40,726 nucleotides of DNA from the NCBI GenBank assembly GCA_944389835.1, contig CALXNU010000011.1, forward strand, positions 1 through 40,726, read 5' to 3'. The notes below the pieces were generated by a model, which ran no database searches, was not told the origin of the DNA, and saw only the letters and a program-made list of their open reading frames with translations. This DNA comes from an uncultured Succinivibrionaceae bacterium (GTDB taxonomy: Bacteria > Pseudomonadota > Gammaproteobacteria > Enterobacterales > Succinivibrionaceae). Positions within the stretch are counted from its first letter, which is position 1; each line of letters opens with the position of its first letter. Below, piece by piece: positions 1-9,200 of the stretch. The translations under genes were made by a program, and so were the position numbers.

Positions 1-117
1 AAGATCTGCTGTACCAAGATCAAAGTGAGTTACAGGAAGGGTTTTAATCAAAAAAAGGAGTTAAAGGGGACACATGATTAATGCTTAAGTATTTTAGGTA
101 TAGCTTTTTTCTGGTTT

Positions 118-174
118 GTTTTGGTAATTTTTTAGTTCTAGATTATTGATTGATTTTGAGCTAGAATTTTCAAG
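118..174 (+). promoter_or_regulatory. CRISPR-like leader, copy 1
   Basis: This AT-rich stretch lies directly upstream of the first repeat unit. Positions 118-180 align without gaps to 5629-5691 at a constant offset of 5511 bases, with 50 of 63 positions identical, and both copies run into a CCCC-N4-GGGGAC unit. Conservation of the leader at both arrays is the main reason to regard it as functional. A short open frame closing with TAA at 45-47 runs in from the window edge and may be the tail of an upstream gene, but it is too short to identify. Confidence 0.5.
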
Positions 175-511
175 AGTAAACCCCATACGGGGACGGATAC
201 TAGGGCACCTATTCCTCAATAACTGTTACATCATCAAGTAAACCCCATACGGGGACGGATACTAGTTGATTCGTTTTATATACTGAACTTCTATCTCAGT
301 AAACCCCATACGGGGACGGATACTAGGTGGCTGGGGTAACGTCCACGCCGTAATTCTCAGTAAACCCCATGCGGGGACAAAAACGAAAGACATCACCTCA
401 ACAACTGTCGTAGTTGATGATGCTTTACCCCTTAAGGGGACGGAAATAATCCAGCCTCACCCCAACCGTATTAACCGCTTCCAGGTACCCCCTAACGGGG
501 ACGCGAGCGGT
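175..511 (+). CRISPR. Short CRISPR-like array, six units, decayed at the distal end
   Basis: Units of 29 nt begin at about 175, 237, 298, 359, 422 and 483, separated by unique spacers of 33, 32, 32, 34 and 32 nt. The first three repeats are identical; the fourth differs in the loop and 3' part; the fifth and sixth keep only the core CCCC-N4-GGGGAC. Repeat and spacer lengths and the central stem fit class 1 (type I-E-like) arrays. Identical repeats next to the leader and decayed repeats at the far end are the usual polarity, so transcription is taken as plus strand. No cas gene is visible in the window, so the type cannot be fixed and the array may be orphan. Confidence 0.75.
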
Positions 512-704
512 TTTTCCTTAATGATTTAAGCCCAAACTTGTAAGACAATATTAAGGATAAACACCCATCTTTTGCCAAAAGTTCCCTTACTTTTTTCACT
601 TTAGGCACAAAAATTTAAGACTTTAGAAAGAGTTAGTTGAAAGTTAAATAATTGTTTGAAAAATATTGAATTTTTTTTTTCTGAGCTATCTTGTCTAACT
701 AGAA

Positions 705-720
705 ACGATCCTCGGATCGT
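705..720 (+). promoter_or_regulatory. Inverted repeat upstream of the autotransporter
   Basis: A perfect 7-base inverted repeat (acgatcc / ggatcgt) with two bases between the arms ends 72 bases before the autotransporter ATG at 793. It follows a T-run at 671-680. It may be a 5' UTR hairpin or an operator. The rest of 512-792 is AT-rich with no gene seen and no convincing promoter. Confidence 0.3.
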
Positions 721-792
721 AAGTGTGAGAAAGGGATTTTTGCCAACATTTTAAATGATTAGTTGGTTTGTCAAAAATTTTGGAGAAGATCA

Positions 793-3700
793 ATGAAACA
801 AACTAATGGAGCTTTGACTTTCCTACTCAAAGCCTATCGTTCTCTTTTCAAATCCGCATATTTAAAAGGTTTAGCCTCAGCAGTAATTTTAACCGCAGGC
901 TTAGGCGCAGGTGCTACTCAAGCTTTAGCACTTCCTTTTGCCGATAATGCCACCGAGGGTGCAACCACTAATGTGGTCGTATCAGACTCAGTTATTATTA
1001 ATTCTAAAGAAGAGTTTGCCAATGATGTTACCGTAGGTGCTAACACTTCTTTAAGCTCTGCCGAGAATAGTGCAGGTCACTTAAGAGTTTCAGGTGATTT
1101 TGTAGTTAACGGTGGCACTCTTACCTTGCAGGGCTCTTCCATAAATCAATACGGTATTGTAGGCTCTTTTGATGATCAAACTTACACTGGTACCTTTAGT
1201 TTAAATAGTGGTTCAGTAAGCCTCAACAATTCACAAATTACCATGGACACCATTAACTTAAATGGTGGCAATCTTACTGTAAATGGTGATAAGGCAAATT
1301 CTACTTTAGCTGCCGTTACCACTGAGATTAATGGCACAAACATTGTTAACAATGCAAATTTAACCTTTTCTCGTGTTCTATCTGACGATACTTTCTCAGT
1401 TCATGTAACATCAGGCTCAATTACCAACAATCAAGATCGAGTGATTAATTTTGATCACACTGATTTAATTACCGAGGGTGGCACCATTACCAATAATGGT
1501 ACCTTAAACTTCTCAAGCTCAGATGTGGTCTATGACGATTACTCAGGTGAAGTTGTCAATACCGGCTCCGTCATCGGTGAAGGTACTACCTTTATTAACA
1601 ATGGCACTGTAGCAGTCAATGAAGGTAATTTAACCTTAGCCTACAACAAAGCAGATTTTTCAAATCTTGATTTTATACAGCAAGGTACTGCTTTAACTAA
1701 CTATTTAACTGGTACTTATCAAATTGCCTCAGGAGCTAACTTAACCTTAGAAGGTGCATATACCTTAGGTGATGCCAAGATTGAGAATAAAGGTAACTTA
1801 ACCGTAGGTTTTGATAGTTTCTTTGTTATCAATAATATTGAGCAACTTAAAGCTTTAGGCAGTGTCGAGTTAATTGATACCGGTTGGCTTAATGAGGGCT
1901 CATTGTATGTCTCTTCTCAAGAGGCTCAAGTTATAGACTCCTCACTCTTTGGTGAAGGCAAATTGCATGGTAATGAGCAATTTTCTAACGGTGGTAGCAT
2001 CGATGGCAATACCTTCCACATCAAGGCAGATGAGAATAAGCAATTTAACTCTGAGCTTATTGAAGTTGGAGCTGACAACCTCAAGTTCTTAGACGATGGC
2101 ACCACTCTTATCGGTAAAGAATGGAGTAATGGCGATGGTACTATGTCCCGCCAAGAAACTGAACTCTACGTTCGTGGCACTTTAGAGTTTGACAAAACTT
2201 TAAATCTCACTAACTGGGGTAGCTTGTATTTAGAAAACTGGGGACAAAATAACGGTCAAGGTACCATCACTGGTGACACCATTGAGATTGAGGGTATTGG
2301 TCAGTTCTATGTCAGAGCAGGTACCTGGGTTGGTGCTAATACCACAATCTTAGTTAATAACGATACCCAAGCCGTAATTACAGGACGTCCTCAAGGTGGT
2401 TCTGGTAACTTCAATTTAAGCGATCCTGGTTCTCATGATGATGTTTCAGAAAATCTGCCTAATTTAACCCTCAAGAAATTTGATGTTCAACGAGGCGTGG
2501 TCAATCTTAATTGGGGTACTTTAACAGCAGATAGCTTAACTATCGCCGCTTACGGACAAGATGATACTTACTTAGCCGACGGTCGTGAGAGCATGGTCCG
2601 TATTGGTTCTGAGTATGGTCCTGCAACCCTTTTAGTTACCGGCAACAATTCAGGCTCTGTCTCTTTGGCTCAAAGCTCAGTTACCATTGATGACAATGGT
2701 ACCTTTGAGTTAGGTTCAATCTTTGCTGATAAGATTGAGTTAGATGCATCCAAGGCTGTTGAGAACGGCATTGCCAATGATGCTTTCATCTTAAATGGCG
2801 GTACTTTAAAGCTTGATTTCACAAGTGGTGAGCTTGATGGCACTAAACTTAATGCTCTAAAGGATGCCTTAATCAAGGATTACACTCAAGGCTCAACCTT
2901 AAATGGCTTCATTAATGTGGGTAATGCTTCTTTAACCGGCATTGAAGTCACCAACGGTAAGATCTCCTGGGATGATCTCCAATCAGGTGGTGCTGCCGGT
3001 ATTGTAACTGATGTAACGAATAATGCCTTAACCAATGCTACCGTAACTGGCGTAGGCGCTGATGATGTCCTTTATGGCTCTTATGGTACTGTAGAGTTGG
3101 CAGACGGAGTGACCACCCTCAATGTACAAAATCAATTAGTACTTAATGGCGCAAGCGCTAATGGCAATTATGTACAAGATGCTACGGGTAAGGTAGCCTC
3201 AATCGTCGCTAATGGTAAGGTTAATCTTAACTTAGCAGGCAATGGTGCAGTTAAGGATATTACCTTATCCTCTGATGAGGCAACTTTAACTACTAGTGGC
3301 ACTTTAACTGCTAACAGCGTTTTAGTAAGCGGTTCTGTCACCATGGGTGGCAATGCTACCGTAACCACTGTTGCAACCGGTGAGCTTACAACCACTGGTG
3401 CTCTTAACTCTGAGTCTGTAACTACAGACACCTTAGATGCAAGTGGTACCATTAACGTATCTAATACTGATGGCACAGGCTCATTGACTGTCAACAATAG
3501 CTCAAGCTTTGAGAGAGCTGAGGTTAATGCAGATAACTTAAACTTAAGTGCTAAAACTTATCATAGCTTTGATAGAACTTCTGTCAATGCTGATACCGTA
3601 ACCGTAGGTGATGGTGGTGAGTTGCACTTTGTTTCAGGTTCTAATGCTGAGGTTACTAACTTCAACTTAGACTCAGGTGCTAATGTTTATGTTGGCTCTG

Positions 3701-5520
3701 ATTTAAGCTCTGAGTTTGGTAGCACCTCTTCATACTTGACCGTTGGCAACTTAAACTTAAACGGTGGTAACCTCATTATCGACCCAGGTTATGACGTTGA
3801 AACTGCTATCGTAGCAACCGATAAGTTAGATCAAGAAGTCATCAATGGTACTATCGTCATCGGCAAAAATTCCGCATTTGGTGTCTCTTTTGCTTCAGCT
3901 GAGGCTTTAGATGCTCAATTAGTAGAGGATGGCTTAAAGAATGGCATTGCTCTTAAAGAAGAGAATGGTGCTGTAGCTTACTTTAACACTCCGGTAACCT
4001 TAGCCACTGGCGCATCTATTTACTTAGATCCAACTCAAGATAATATTGATGCCAATATGGCTAATGCCGATAACATCACCTTAAAGGAAGGCTCTGCTAT
4101 CGTCATCTCTGATACTGCCGTTGCTCAAGCTTTAGCTGATAACAAAGCTGTAGTAACCTTAACCGGTAACACTACTAGCACCGTCACCGCTGATGGTGGT
4201 AAGGTCTTACTCTCAGGTGCCTTCAATACCATGTCATCAGGCTTTAAGGTCTTTGGAACTGGTGCTGGTGCAAACTTAACCTTAAGTGATGACATTGCCG
4301 TTGAGTCTGTAAACGGTGTCTTAAGCGGTACTATTTTGGAAAATCCAGCCGCTGGTACTGAGATTGGTACTTTAGGTCAACTTACCATCAATGAAGAGCG
4401 CTTAAACGCTTACACCTCAAATGCCTCAGGCCCTGTTAAGGGTCTCTTACAAGATGCCTTATTAGGTAACTTAGGTACTCAAGGTGCAGGTGTTGCCTTC
4501 TTAACCTCAGTTGGTACTGGTACCGCAGGTTCAAGCGCAGCTGATGTCGATACCGCAGCTCGTTTGGCAACCTTTGGTGGTGCATTACAAGCAACTTACA
4601 CCGCAATGCAAACCTCTGTTGATGCTGTCAACAGCCGTATGGGCATGGGTGTCATCCAAGGCAATATGGTCTTCTCAGAAACTGCTCAGGGTGCTGGCAT
4701 TTGGTTCGTTCCAGTTTACCGTAACCACGACTCAGACTCCTTTGATGCCGATGGTGTTGAGTATGGCGTGGACATGGACCTCTATGGTGCTGCCCTAGGT
4801 GTTGATTACACTATAGCTTCAGATTTACGCTTTGGTGCTTACTTTAACATCGGTTCCGGTGATGCTGATGGTCAAGGTGCTGCCTCAAATGTTTCAAATG
4901 ACTTTGATTACTGGGGTGTAGGTTTATATGGTGGTATGAGCTTCAATCAATTCACTCTTACTGCTGATTTGGGCTATACTCAAGTGTCAAATGACATTGA
5001 TGGCGATACCGCTTTAGGTAGTGGCAATGCAGATCCTGACTCTGCCGCCTTTACTGTAGGTTTAACTGCTCAATACACCTTTGAGACCTCAATGCTTGAT
5101 GTAACCCCACACGTTGGACTTCGTTATACAAGCTTAGATCTTGATGACTACGATGTTGACTCATCCTACGGTGTCATCGCCTCAACTGATGCAGATCGTG
5201 CTAACGTCTTCTCAATTCCAGTTGGTGTGACCTTATCAAGTGACATTGATGCAGGCGCATGGACCGTTAAACCTGCTTTAGACTTACAGGTTACTGCTAA
5301 CACCGGCGATACTGAGTTTGACACCGATACCACCTTCTCCGGTGCAAATCGTGCTGCCTCCTTATCAGCTGAGATCTTAGATGATTGGACCTATGGTGCC
5401 ACTTTAGGTATTGAGGCTCAATACAATAAGGCTTTAAGCTTAGGGGTTAACGTAAGCTACGTAGGCTCCGAGAATGCTAATGAGTTAGGTGTAACTGGTA
5501 ACGTTCGTTATGCTTTCTAG
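793..5520 (+). CDS. Autotransporter with long beta-helical passenger
   Basis: Encodes a 1575-residue classical (type Va) autotransporter predicted to reach the cell surface. The ATG at 793 is preferred because GGAG at 782-785 lies 7 bases upstream; an in-frame TTG at 763 would add ten residues but lacks a ribosome site. An extended N-terminal region with a hydrophobic core (residues about 22-45) ends in TQALA, a plausible signal peptidase site. Residues about 50-1300 form a long Asn/Gly/Thr/Ser/Leu-rich passenger with repeated patterns such as LNGGNLTV, typical of right-handed beta-helix. Residues about 1310-1575 are the beta-barrel, with alternating aromatic/polar strands and the terminal VRYAF ending in Phe. 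I see no protease or lipase motif, so an adhesin-like role is inferred. The gene stands alone between two CRISPR-like arrays, followed by a hairpin. Confidence 0.93.
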   Translation: MKQTNGALTFLLKAYRSLFKSAYLKGLASAVILTAGLGAGATQALALPFADNATEGATTNVVVSDSVIINSKEEFANDVTVGANTSLSSAENSAGHLRVSGDFVVNGGTLTLQGSSINQYGIVGSFDDQTYTGTFSLNSGSVSLNNSQITMDTINLNGGNLTVNGDKANSTLAAVTTEINGTNIVNNANLTFSRVLSDDTFSVHVTSGSITNNQDRVINFDHTDLITEGGTITNNGTLNFSSSDVVYDDYSGEVVNTGSVIGEGTTFINNGTVAVNEGNLTLAYNKADFSNLDFIQQGTALTNYLTGTYQIASGANLTLEGAYTLGDAKIENKGNLTVGFDSFFVINNIEQLKALGSVELIDTGWLNEGSLYVSSQEAQVIDSSLFGEGKLHGNEQFSNGGSIDGNTFHIKADENKQFNSELIEVGADNLKFLDDGTTLIGKEWSNGDGTMSRQETELYVRGTLEFDKTLNLTNWGSLYLENWGQNNGQGTITGDTIEIEGIGQFYVRAGTWVGANTTILVNNDTQAVITGRPQGGSGNFNLSDPGSHDDVSENLPNLTLKKFDVQRGVVNLNWGTLTADSLTIAAYGQDDTYLADGRESMVRIGSEYGPATLLVTGNNSGSVSLAQSSVTIDDNGTFELGSIFADKIELDASKAVENGIANDAFILNGGTLKLDFTSGELDGTKLNALKDALIKDYTQGSTLNGFINVGNASLTGIEVTNGKISWDDLQSGGAAGIVTDVTNNALTNATVTGVGADDVLYGSYGTVELADGVTTLNVQNQLVLNGASANGNYVQDATGKVASIVANGKVNLNLAGNGAVKDITLSSDEATLTTSGTLTANSVLVSGSVTMGGNATVTTVATGELTTTGALNSESVTTDTLDASGTINVSNTDGTGSLTVNNSSSFERAEVNADNLNLSAKTYHSFDRTSVNADTVTVGDGGELHFVSGSNAEVTNFNLDSGANVYVGSDLSSEFGSTSSYLTVGNLNLNGGNLIIDPGYDVETAIVATDKLDQEVINGTIVIGKNSAFGVSFASAEALDAQLVEDGLKNGIALKEENGAVAYFNTPVTLATGASIYLDPTQDNIDANMANADNITLKEGSAIVISDTAVAQALADNKAVVTLTGNTTSTVTADGGKVLLSGAFNTMSSGFKVFGTGAGANLTLSDDIAVESVNGVLSGTILENPAAGTEIGTLGQLTINEERLNAYTSNASGPVKGLLQDALLGNLGTQGAGVAFLTSVGTGTAGSSAADVDTAARLATFGGALQATYTAMQTSVDAVNSRMGMGVIQGNMVFSETAQGAGIWFVPVYRNHDSDSFDADGVEYGVDMDLYGAALGVDYTIASDLRFGAYFNIGSGDADGQGAASNVSNDFDYWGVGLYGGMSFNQFTLTADLGYTQVSNDIDGDTALGSGNADPDSAAFTVGLTAQYTFETSMLDVTPHVGLRYTSLDLDDYDVDSSYGVIASTDADRANVFSIPVGVTLSSDIDAGAWTVKPALDLQVTANTGDTEFDTDTTFSGANRAASLSAEILDDWTYGATLGIEAQYNKALSLGVNVSYVGSENANELGVTGNVRYAF

Positions 5521-5555
5521 TTATTTTGGGAAAAACTAGCCTAGTCTGATTTTTT

Positions 5556-5576
5556 AGCCCCACGCAAGGTGGGGCT
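5556..5576 (+). terminator. Hairpin after the autotransporter gene
   Basis: A perfect 8-bp stem (agccccac / gtggggct) with a 5-nt loop starts 36 bases after the stop codon. The following sequence (attcgttt) is only weakly T-rich, while a T-run precedes the stem, so termination strength is uncertain. Its CCCC/GGGG core resembles the stem of the CRISPR-like units nearby. Confidence 0.55.
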
Positions 5577-5628
5577 ATTCGTTTAAAAAGGAAGGGCTGA
5601 ACTTAAGATAAGCGTAATTAATATATGT

Positions 5629-5685
5629 GTTTTGGTAAAAATTTCGATCTAGATTATTACTTGATTTTGAGTTAGAATTTTTTAA
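5629..5685 (+). repeat. CRISPR-like leader, copy 2
   Basis: This is the second copy of the leader at 118-174. Over 5629-5691 it aligns without gaps, 50 of 63 bases matching. Differences are scattered, so this is an old duplication or a conserved element rather than a recent copy. It directly precedes two diverged CRISPR-like units. Confidence 0.6.
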
Positions 5686-5776
5686 AGTTAGCCCCTTGCG
5701 GGGACGGAAATGATGCTGCCATAAAAAACGGCTCCTCTAGACTTTCACATGTTCCCCACACGGGGACGGCTTAACT
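5686..5776 (+). CRISPR. Two-unit diverged CRISPR-like array
   Basis: Two units starting near 5686 and 5748 (period 62, 33-nt spacer) each carry the core CCCC-N4-GGGGACGG seen in the first array, with loops TTGC and ACAC. Outside the core they differ from each other and from the array at 175-511. The duplicated leader supports a relationship to that array. By itself, a two-unit array with such divergence would not be called a CRISPR; it is probably a relic. Confidence 0.4.
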
Positions 5777-5873
5777 TTGAGAAGGTTTTGTTTAAAAGCG
5801 ACTTAGAGGTTTTCTTGCTTTTTTAAAGGTAAAGAGAGGTTGCGATTTTCTTAAGTCTTAAGGTCGCCTTTGA

Positions 5874-5914
5874 TTTTGGCAAACTAAACTCTTCTTTCTT
5901 GGTTTTTGCCAAAA
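5874..5914. promoter_or_regulatory. Ten-base inverted repeat upstream of the capsule operon promoter
   Basis: TTTTGGCAAA at 5874-5883 and TTTGCCAAAA at 5905-5914 are perfect reverse complements separated by 21 bases. The pair lies about 65 bases upstream of the proposed -35 box of the capsule operon, so it could be a regulator binding site or the end of an upstream transcript. Related TTTTGCCAAAA strings occur at about 571-581 and 17223-17255, so part of this may be compositional. Confidence 0.3.
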
Positions 5915-5978
5915 ATTACAATCCTAAAAAATTCCTTACCTAAAAATTACAAACCTTAGAAATACATTTTGTCAATAA

Positions 5979-6007
5979 TTGCAACTTTTTGTTCTATAGG
6001 TTAGAAT
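5979..6007 (+). promoter_or_regulatory. Candidate sigma-70 promoter of the capsule operon
   Basis: TTGCAA (5979-5984) and TAGAAT (6002-6007) are separated by 17 bases. They match the -35 and -10 consensus at 4 and 5 of 6 positions. This is the best promoter seen in the 5777-6230 gap and would give a 5' leader of roughly 215 nt before the PKS start codon. No clear JUMPstart/ops element could be confirmed. Confidence 0.45.
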
Positions 6008-6107
6008 AACGCGACATTATGTAGTGGTTAGTACGCAGTTTTCTTGTTCTCGATGGTTCTAATAAAACGCTAATAGCTCTAGTCCACTTCTAGTGTTTAA
6101 AGCTGAC

Positions 6108-6185
6108 AATCAATATAGGCTATTGATTATAAAACGTTTATTACTCCCAATAACGTTTGTACTGGGCAAGGTTTAAGCTTTGCCC
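6108..6185 (+). promoter_or_regulatory. Hairpin-rich 5' leader of the capsule operon
   Basis: Three inverted repeats follow one another. One is at 6108-6115/6121-6128 (8-bp perfect stem, 5-nt loop). The second is at 6132-6138/6152-6158 (7-bp stem, 13-nt loop). The third is at 6164-6171/6178-6185 (8-bp stem with one G-U, 6-nt loop). The last ends 45 bases before the start codon. There is no U-run after any of them, so simple termination is unlikely; transcript stability, antitermination or protein binding are possible. The long leader before a 22-kb operon is consistent with control at elongation, but this is inference. Confidence 0.4.
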
Positions 6186-6230
6186 ACTATTTGGGATAAA
6201 TTCAAAAAAGATTGAGTAATTAAAATTATT

Positions 6231-9200
6231 ATGAGCAAAAAAATTAGTTGGGATAAATACGGTAACGACGCAATTGCCGTAATCGGAGTTGGCTGTCGTA
6301 TGCCTAAAGGAATAAGCTCTAAAGAGGCGCTCTTTGATGCTTTGCTCAACAAGGAAGATTTAATTACTCAAGTTCCAAGCTCAAGATTTGATACCTTACG
6401 TTTTGCCCATCACGACAGAAGTGTCAAGGGACACAGTGTAACCTTTAAAGCAGGTGTGGTAGGGGATGTAACTTTATTTGACAATGCTTTTTTTGGCATG
6501 TCCGTCTCTGAGGCAGCCTCTTTAGACCCTCAACAGCGCTTGGCTTTAGAGATGTCCTATGAGGCAATTTTAAATGCCGGAATTAAGGTCTCTGACTTAA
6601 AGCACTCAAATACCGCAGTAGTAATTGGTGCAGCCTCTACAGATATGGCAATGCACAAAGCCGATGATCTAGAGGCTATAGGTCCATATTCAATGACCGG
6701 CACTAATCTTTCGATTATCTCAAATCGCCTCTCCTACTTTTATGATTTACACGGACCATCCTTAACGGTTGACACTGCCTGCTCCTCATCCTTAGTGGCA
6801 CTACATACTGCCTGTGAGTATTTAAGAAGTGGTAGGGTTGATTTAGCCTTAACAGGTGGTGTAAATATCCTCTTATCACCCATGCCTTTTATAGGCTTTT
6901 CACAAGCACATATGCTCTCACCTAGTGGACATTGCCAAGTCTTTTGTGACGGGGCTGATGGTTATGTAAGATCTGAGGGTGGGGCAATTTTAGTTTTAAA
7001 GCGCTTAAAGGATGCCATACGCGATTTAGATCCTATTGAGGCGGTAATTGTCGCCTCAAATGTCAACTCTGACGGTCGCACCCAAGGTATTGCTTTGCCT
7101 AACGGGGAGGCACAAAGCGCACTTTTAGAGTCAGTGTATGGCAAAAAAGAGACTGATGTTAATAATTTAGTCTACGTTGAGGCACATGGTACCGGCACCA
7201 AGGTAGGTGATCCTATCGAGTGTAAAGCCATCGGTGAGGCAATAGCGCAAAAGCTTAATGAGCGTAAATTAAATGTAGGTTCGATTAAAGCTAATGTGGG
7301 TCACTTAGAGACCGCCTCAGGTATGGCAGGCTTTATTAAAGCCTTGGAGATCTTAAAGACAGAGAAAATCCCAGGGCAAAAGCTTTATGGTCCACTTAAT
7401 GCAAATATTGATTTTAATGAATTAAATCTTAAGGTAAATGAAGAGGAAGTTGAGCTTCCAAAAACTCAAGGCCCGGCCTTAATTGGCATTAACTCCTTTG
7501 GTTTTGGAGGCACTAATGCCCATGTGGTAATTGCCAGTGCCAAAAAGCTTAATGAAAAGATTATAGAGGAGGCAAATTTAAGTTTAATTGCTTCCCGTAT
7601 TGCTTTAGAACAAGAAGCTAAGAGAAAAGAAGCGCAAGAGAGAGGACAAGCTTTAGCACAAGTGCCAACTCAAGCGCCTTCTTTACAAAATGAGTCCACC
7701 GAGGCTTTATCTCAAGATCTTGCTTCCTCTAACTCTTTAACGCAAGGTGCGGGTGCTAAAAAGCAAGATAAAGCTTTGCTACAAGACGTTTTCTCTTTAA
7801 CTTTAAGTGCTAAATCGCAAGCCTCTTTAAAAGCCTTGGCCTTAGAGTATGCCAAGCGTTTAACGGTAAGTAATTTTGCCGCTTACTCAGCTTTAACCTT
7901 ACTTGAGCGTGATGTAGAGCCTTATCGCTTACGCTTTGAGAGTTTAGGAAAATATGCTTTAAGTGCTGAGGCTTATGACTTTTTAATTAAAAGCCTAGAG
8001 GATTTTGGCAAAAACTGTGAGCCTTTAACCTATGCCGGGAACTTTAAAGCGCAAGTTTTAGTTAATGCTGAAAAATGCCAGGCAAGTCTTACTACAGGCT
8101 TAATTGAGGGGCAGGGGCAGGGTAAACTTGCCTTAGTCTTCTCAGGTAATGGTTGTCAATATCAGGGTATGGCAGTAAAGCTTTATCAAAGTGAGCCTTT
8201 GTTTAAAGAGGCTTTTGATAGGGTAAGTGAGGCTTTATTAAAAGAGCAAGAGTTAGATCTTAAAGCATTAATTTTAGATGATCTTGCAACTTGGGATTTA
8301 GACCGCCCTGAGGTTTCACAAATCTTTATTTTTGCCATTGAAGTTGCGCTTGCTAAAGTGCTAAAAGCACATGGTCTTAAAGCACAAGTCTTCTTAGGAC
8401 ACTCCGTAGGTGAAATTGCGGCAGCCTTTATAAGTGGACTGTTATCTTTAGATGAGGCGTGCAAGGTAATTGTCAAACGCTCTTACTATCAGGCTCAAAC
8501 CTCAAATGAGGGTGGAATGCTTGCGGTAAGAATTCCTTTTGACAAACTGCAAGCACTGTTTGCAAAAACTGAGTTTTCTGAGGTTGAAATTGCAGGCTAT
8601 AATGCCAAGCAAAGTTTTACCTTAAGTGGACCAAAAGAGGCTTTAAGCAAACTTCTTACAAAACTTAAGTCCTTACACTGTGGGGCGCAATTACTTAAGA
8701 TTAATTATGCCTTCCACTCCAAGTTTATGGAGTCAATTAAAGAGGGGGTTTTAGACTCATTAGCCTCGATTAAAGGACAGGCAAGTAAAGAAGGTCAGAC
8801 TTTTATCTCCACGGTTACAGGAAAAGTTGAGAGGGGGGCCTTAGATGCCACTTATTGGTGGCGCAATATAAGAGAGCCTGTGCTTTTTGAAAACTCCATT
8901 AAGGTCGCTTTAGAGCAAGGTGTGACCGACTTTGTGGAAGTGGGACCGCGCGGGATCTTAACCTCCTACATTAGTGATTTAATTAAAGAGAGCAGTGCCC
9001 CTTGCCAAGTTTTAAGTCTTTTAACTAAAGGCCATGACAGTTTAGAGGACTTAGAGGAGGCTTTGTTAAAGCTTAAGCTCTCACAAGTGCCTGAAAAAGA
9101 GCATTTTGCCAAATTTAAAGGCGCACGGGCGCTACTTAAAGACAAAGTTTCTCTGCCACCTTATCCTTTTGCCAAACAAAAGTGCTGGGTGGCAAGCACC

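Noticed and set aside
3..47. Open frame running in from the left edge and ending at 47, possibly the end of a cas gene
   Set aside because: Only about 14 codons are visible; no family can be recognised, so I did not list it as a gene.
4511..4798. Second plus-strand frame inside the autotransporter barrel
   Set aside because: It overlaps the conserved beta-barrel frame and its protein looks non-biological.
5556..5576. Hairpin after the autotransporter as another CRISPR-like unit
   Set aside because: It shares the CCCC/GGGG theme but has a longer stem, a five-base loop and lacks GGGGAC, so a terminator is the simpler reading.
6008..6040. GTGGTTAGTACGC-like stretch resembling an ops/JUMPstart element
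   Set aside because: Only about half of the ops consensus positions match and the conserved GGTAGC core is broken.
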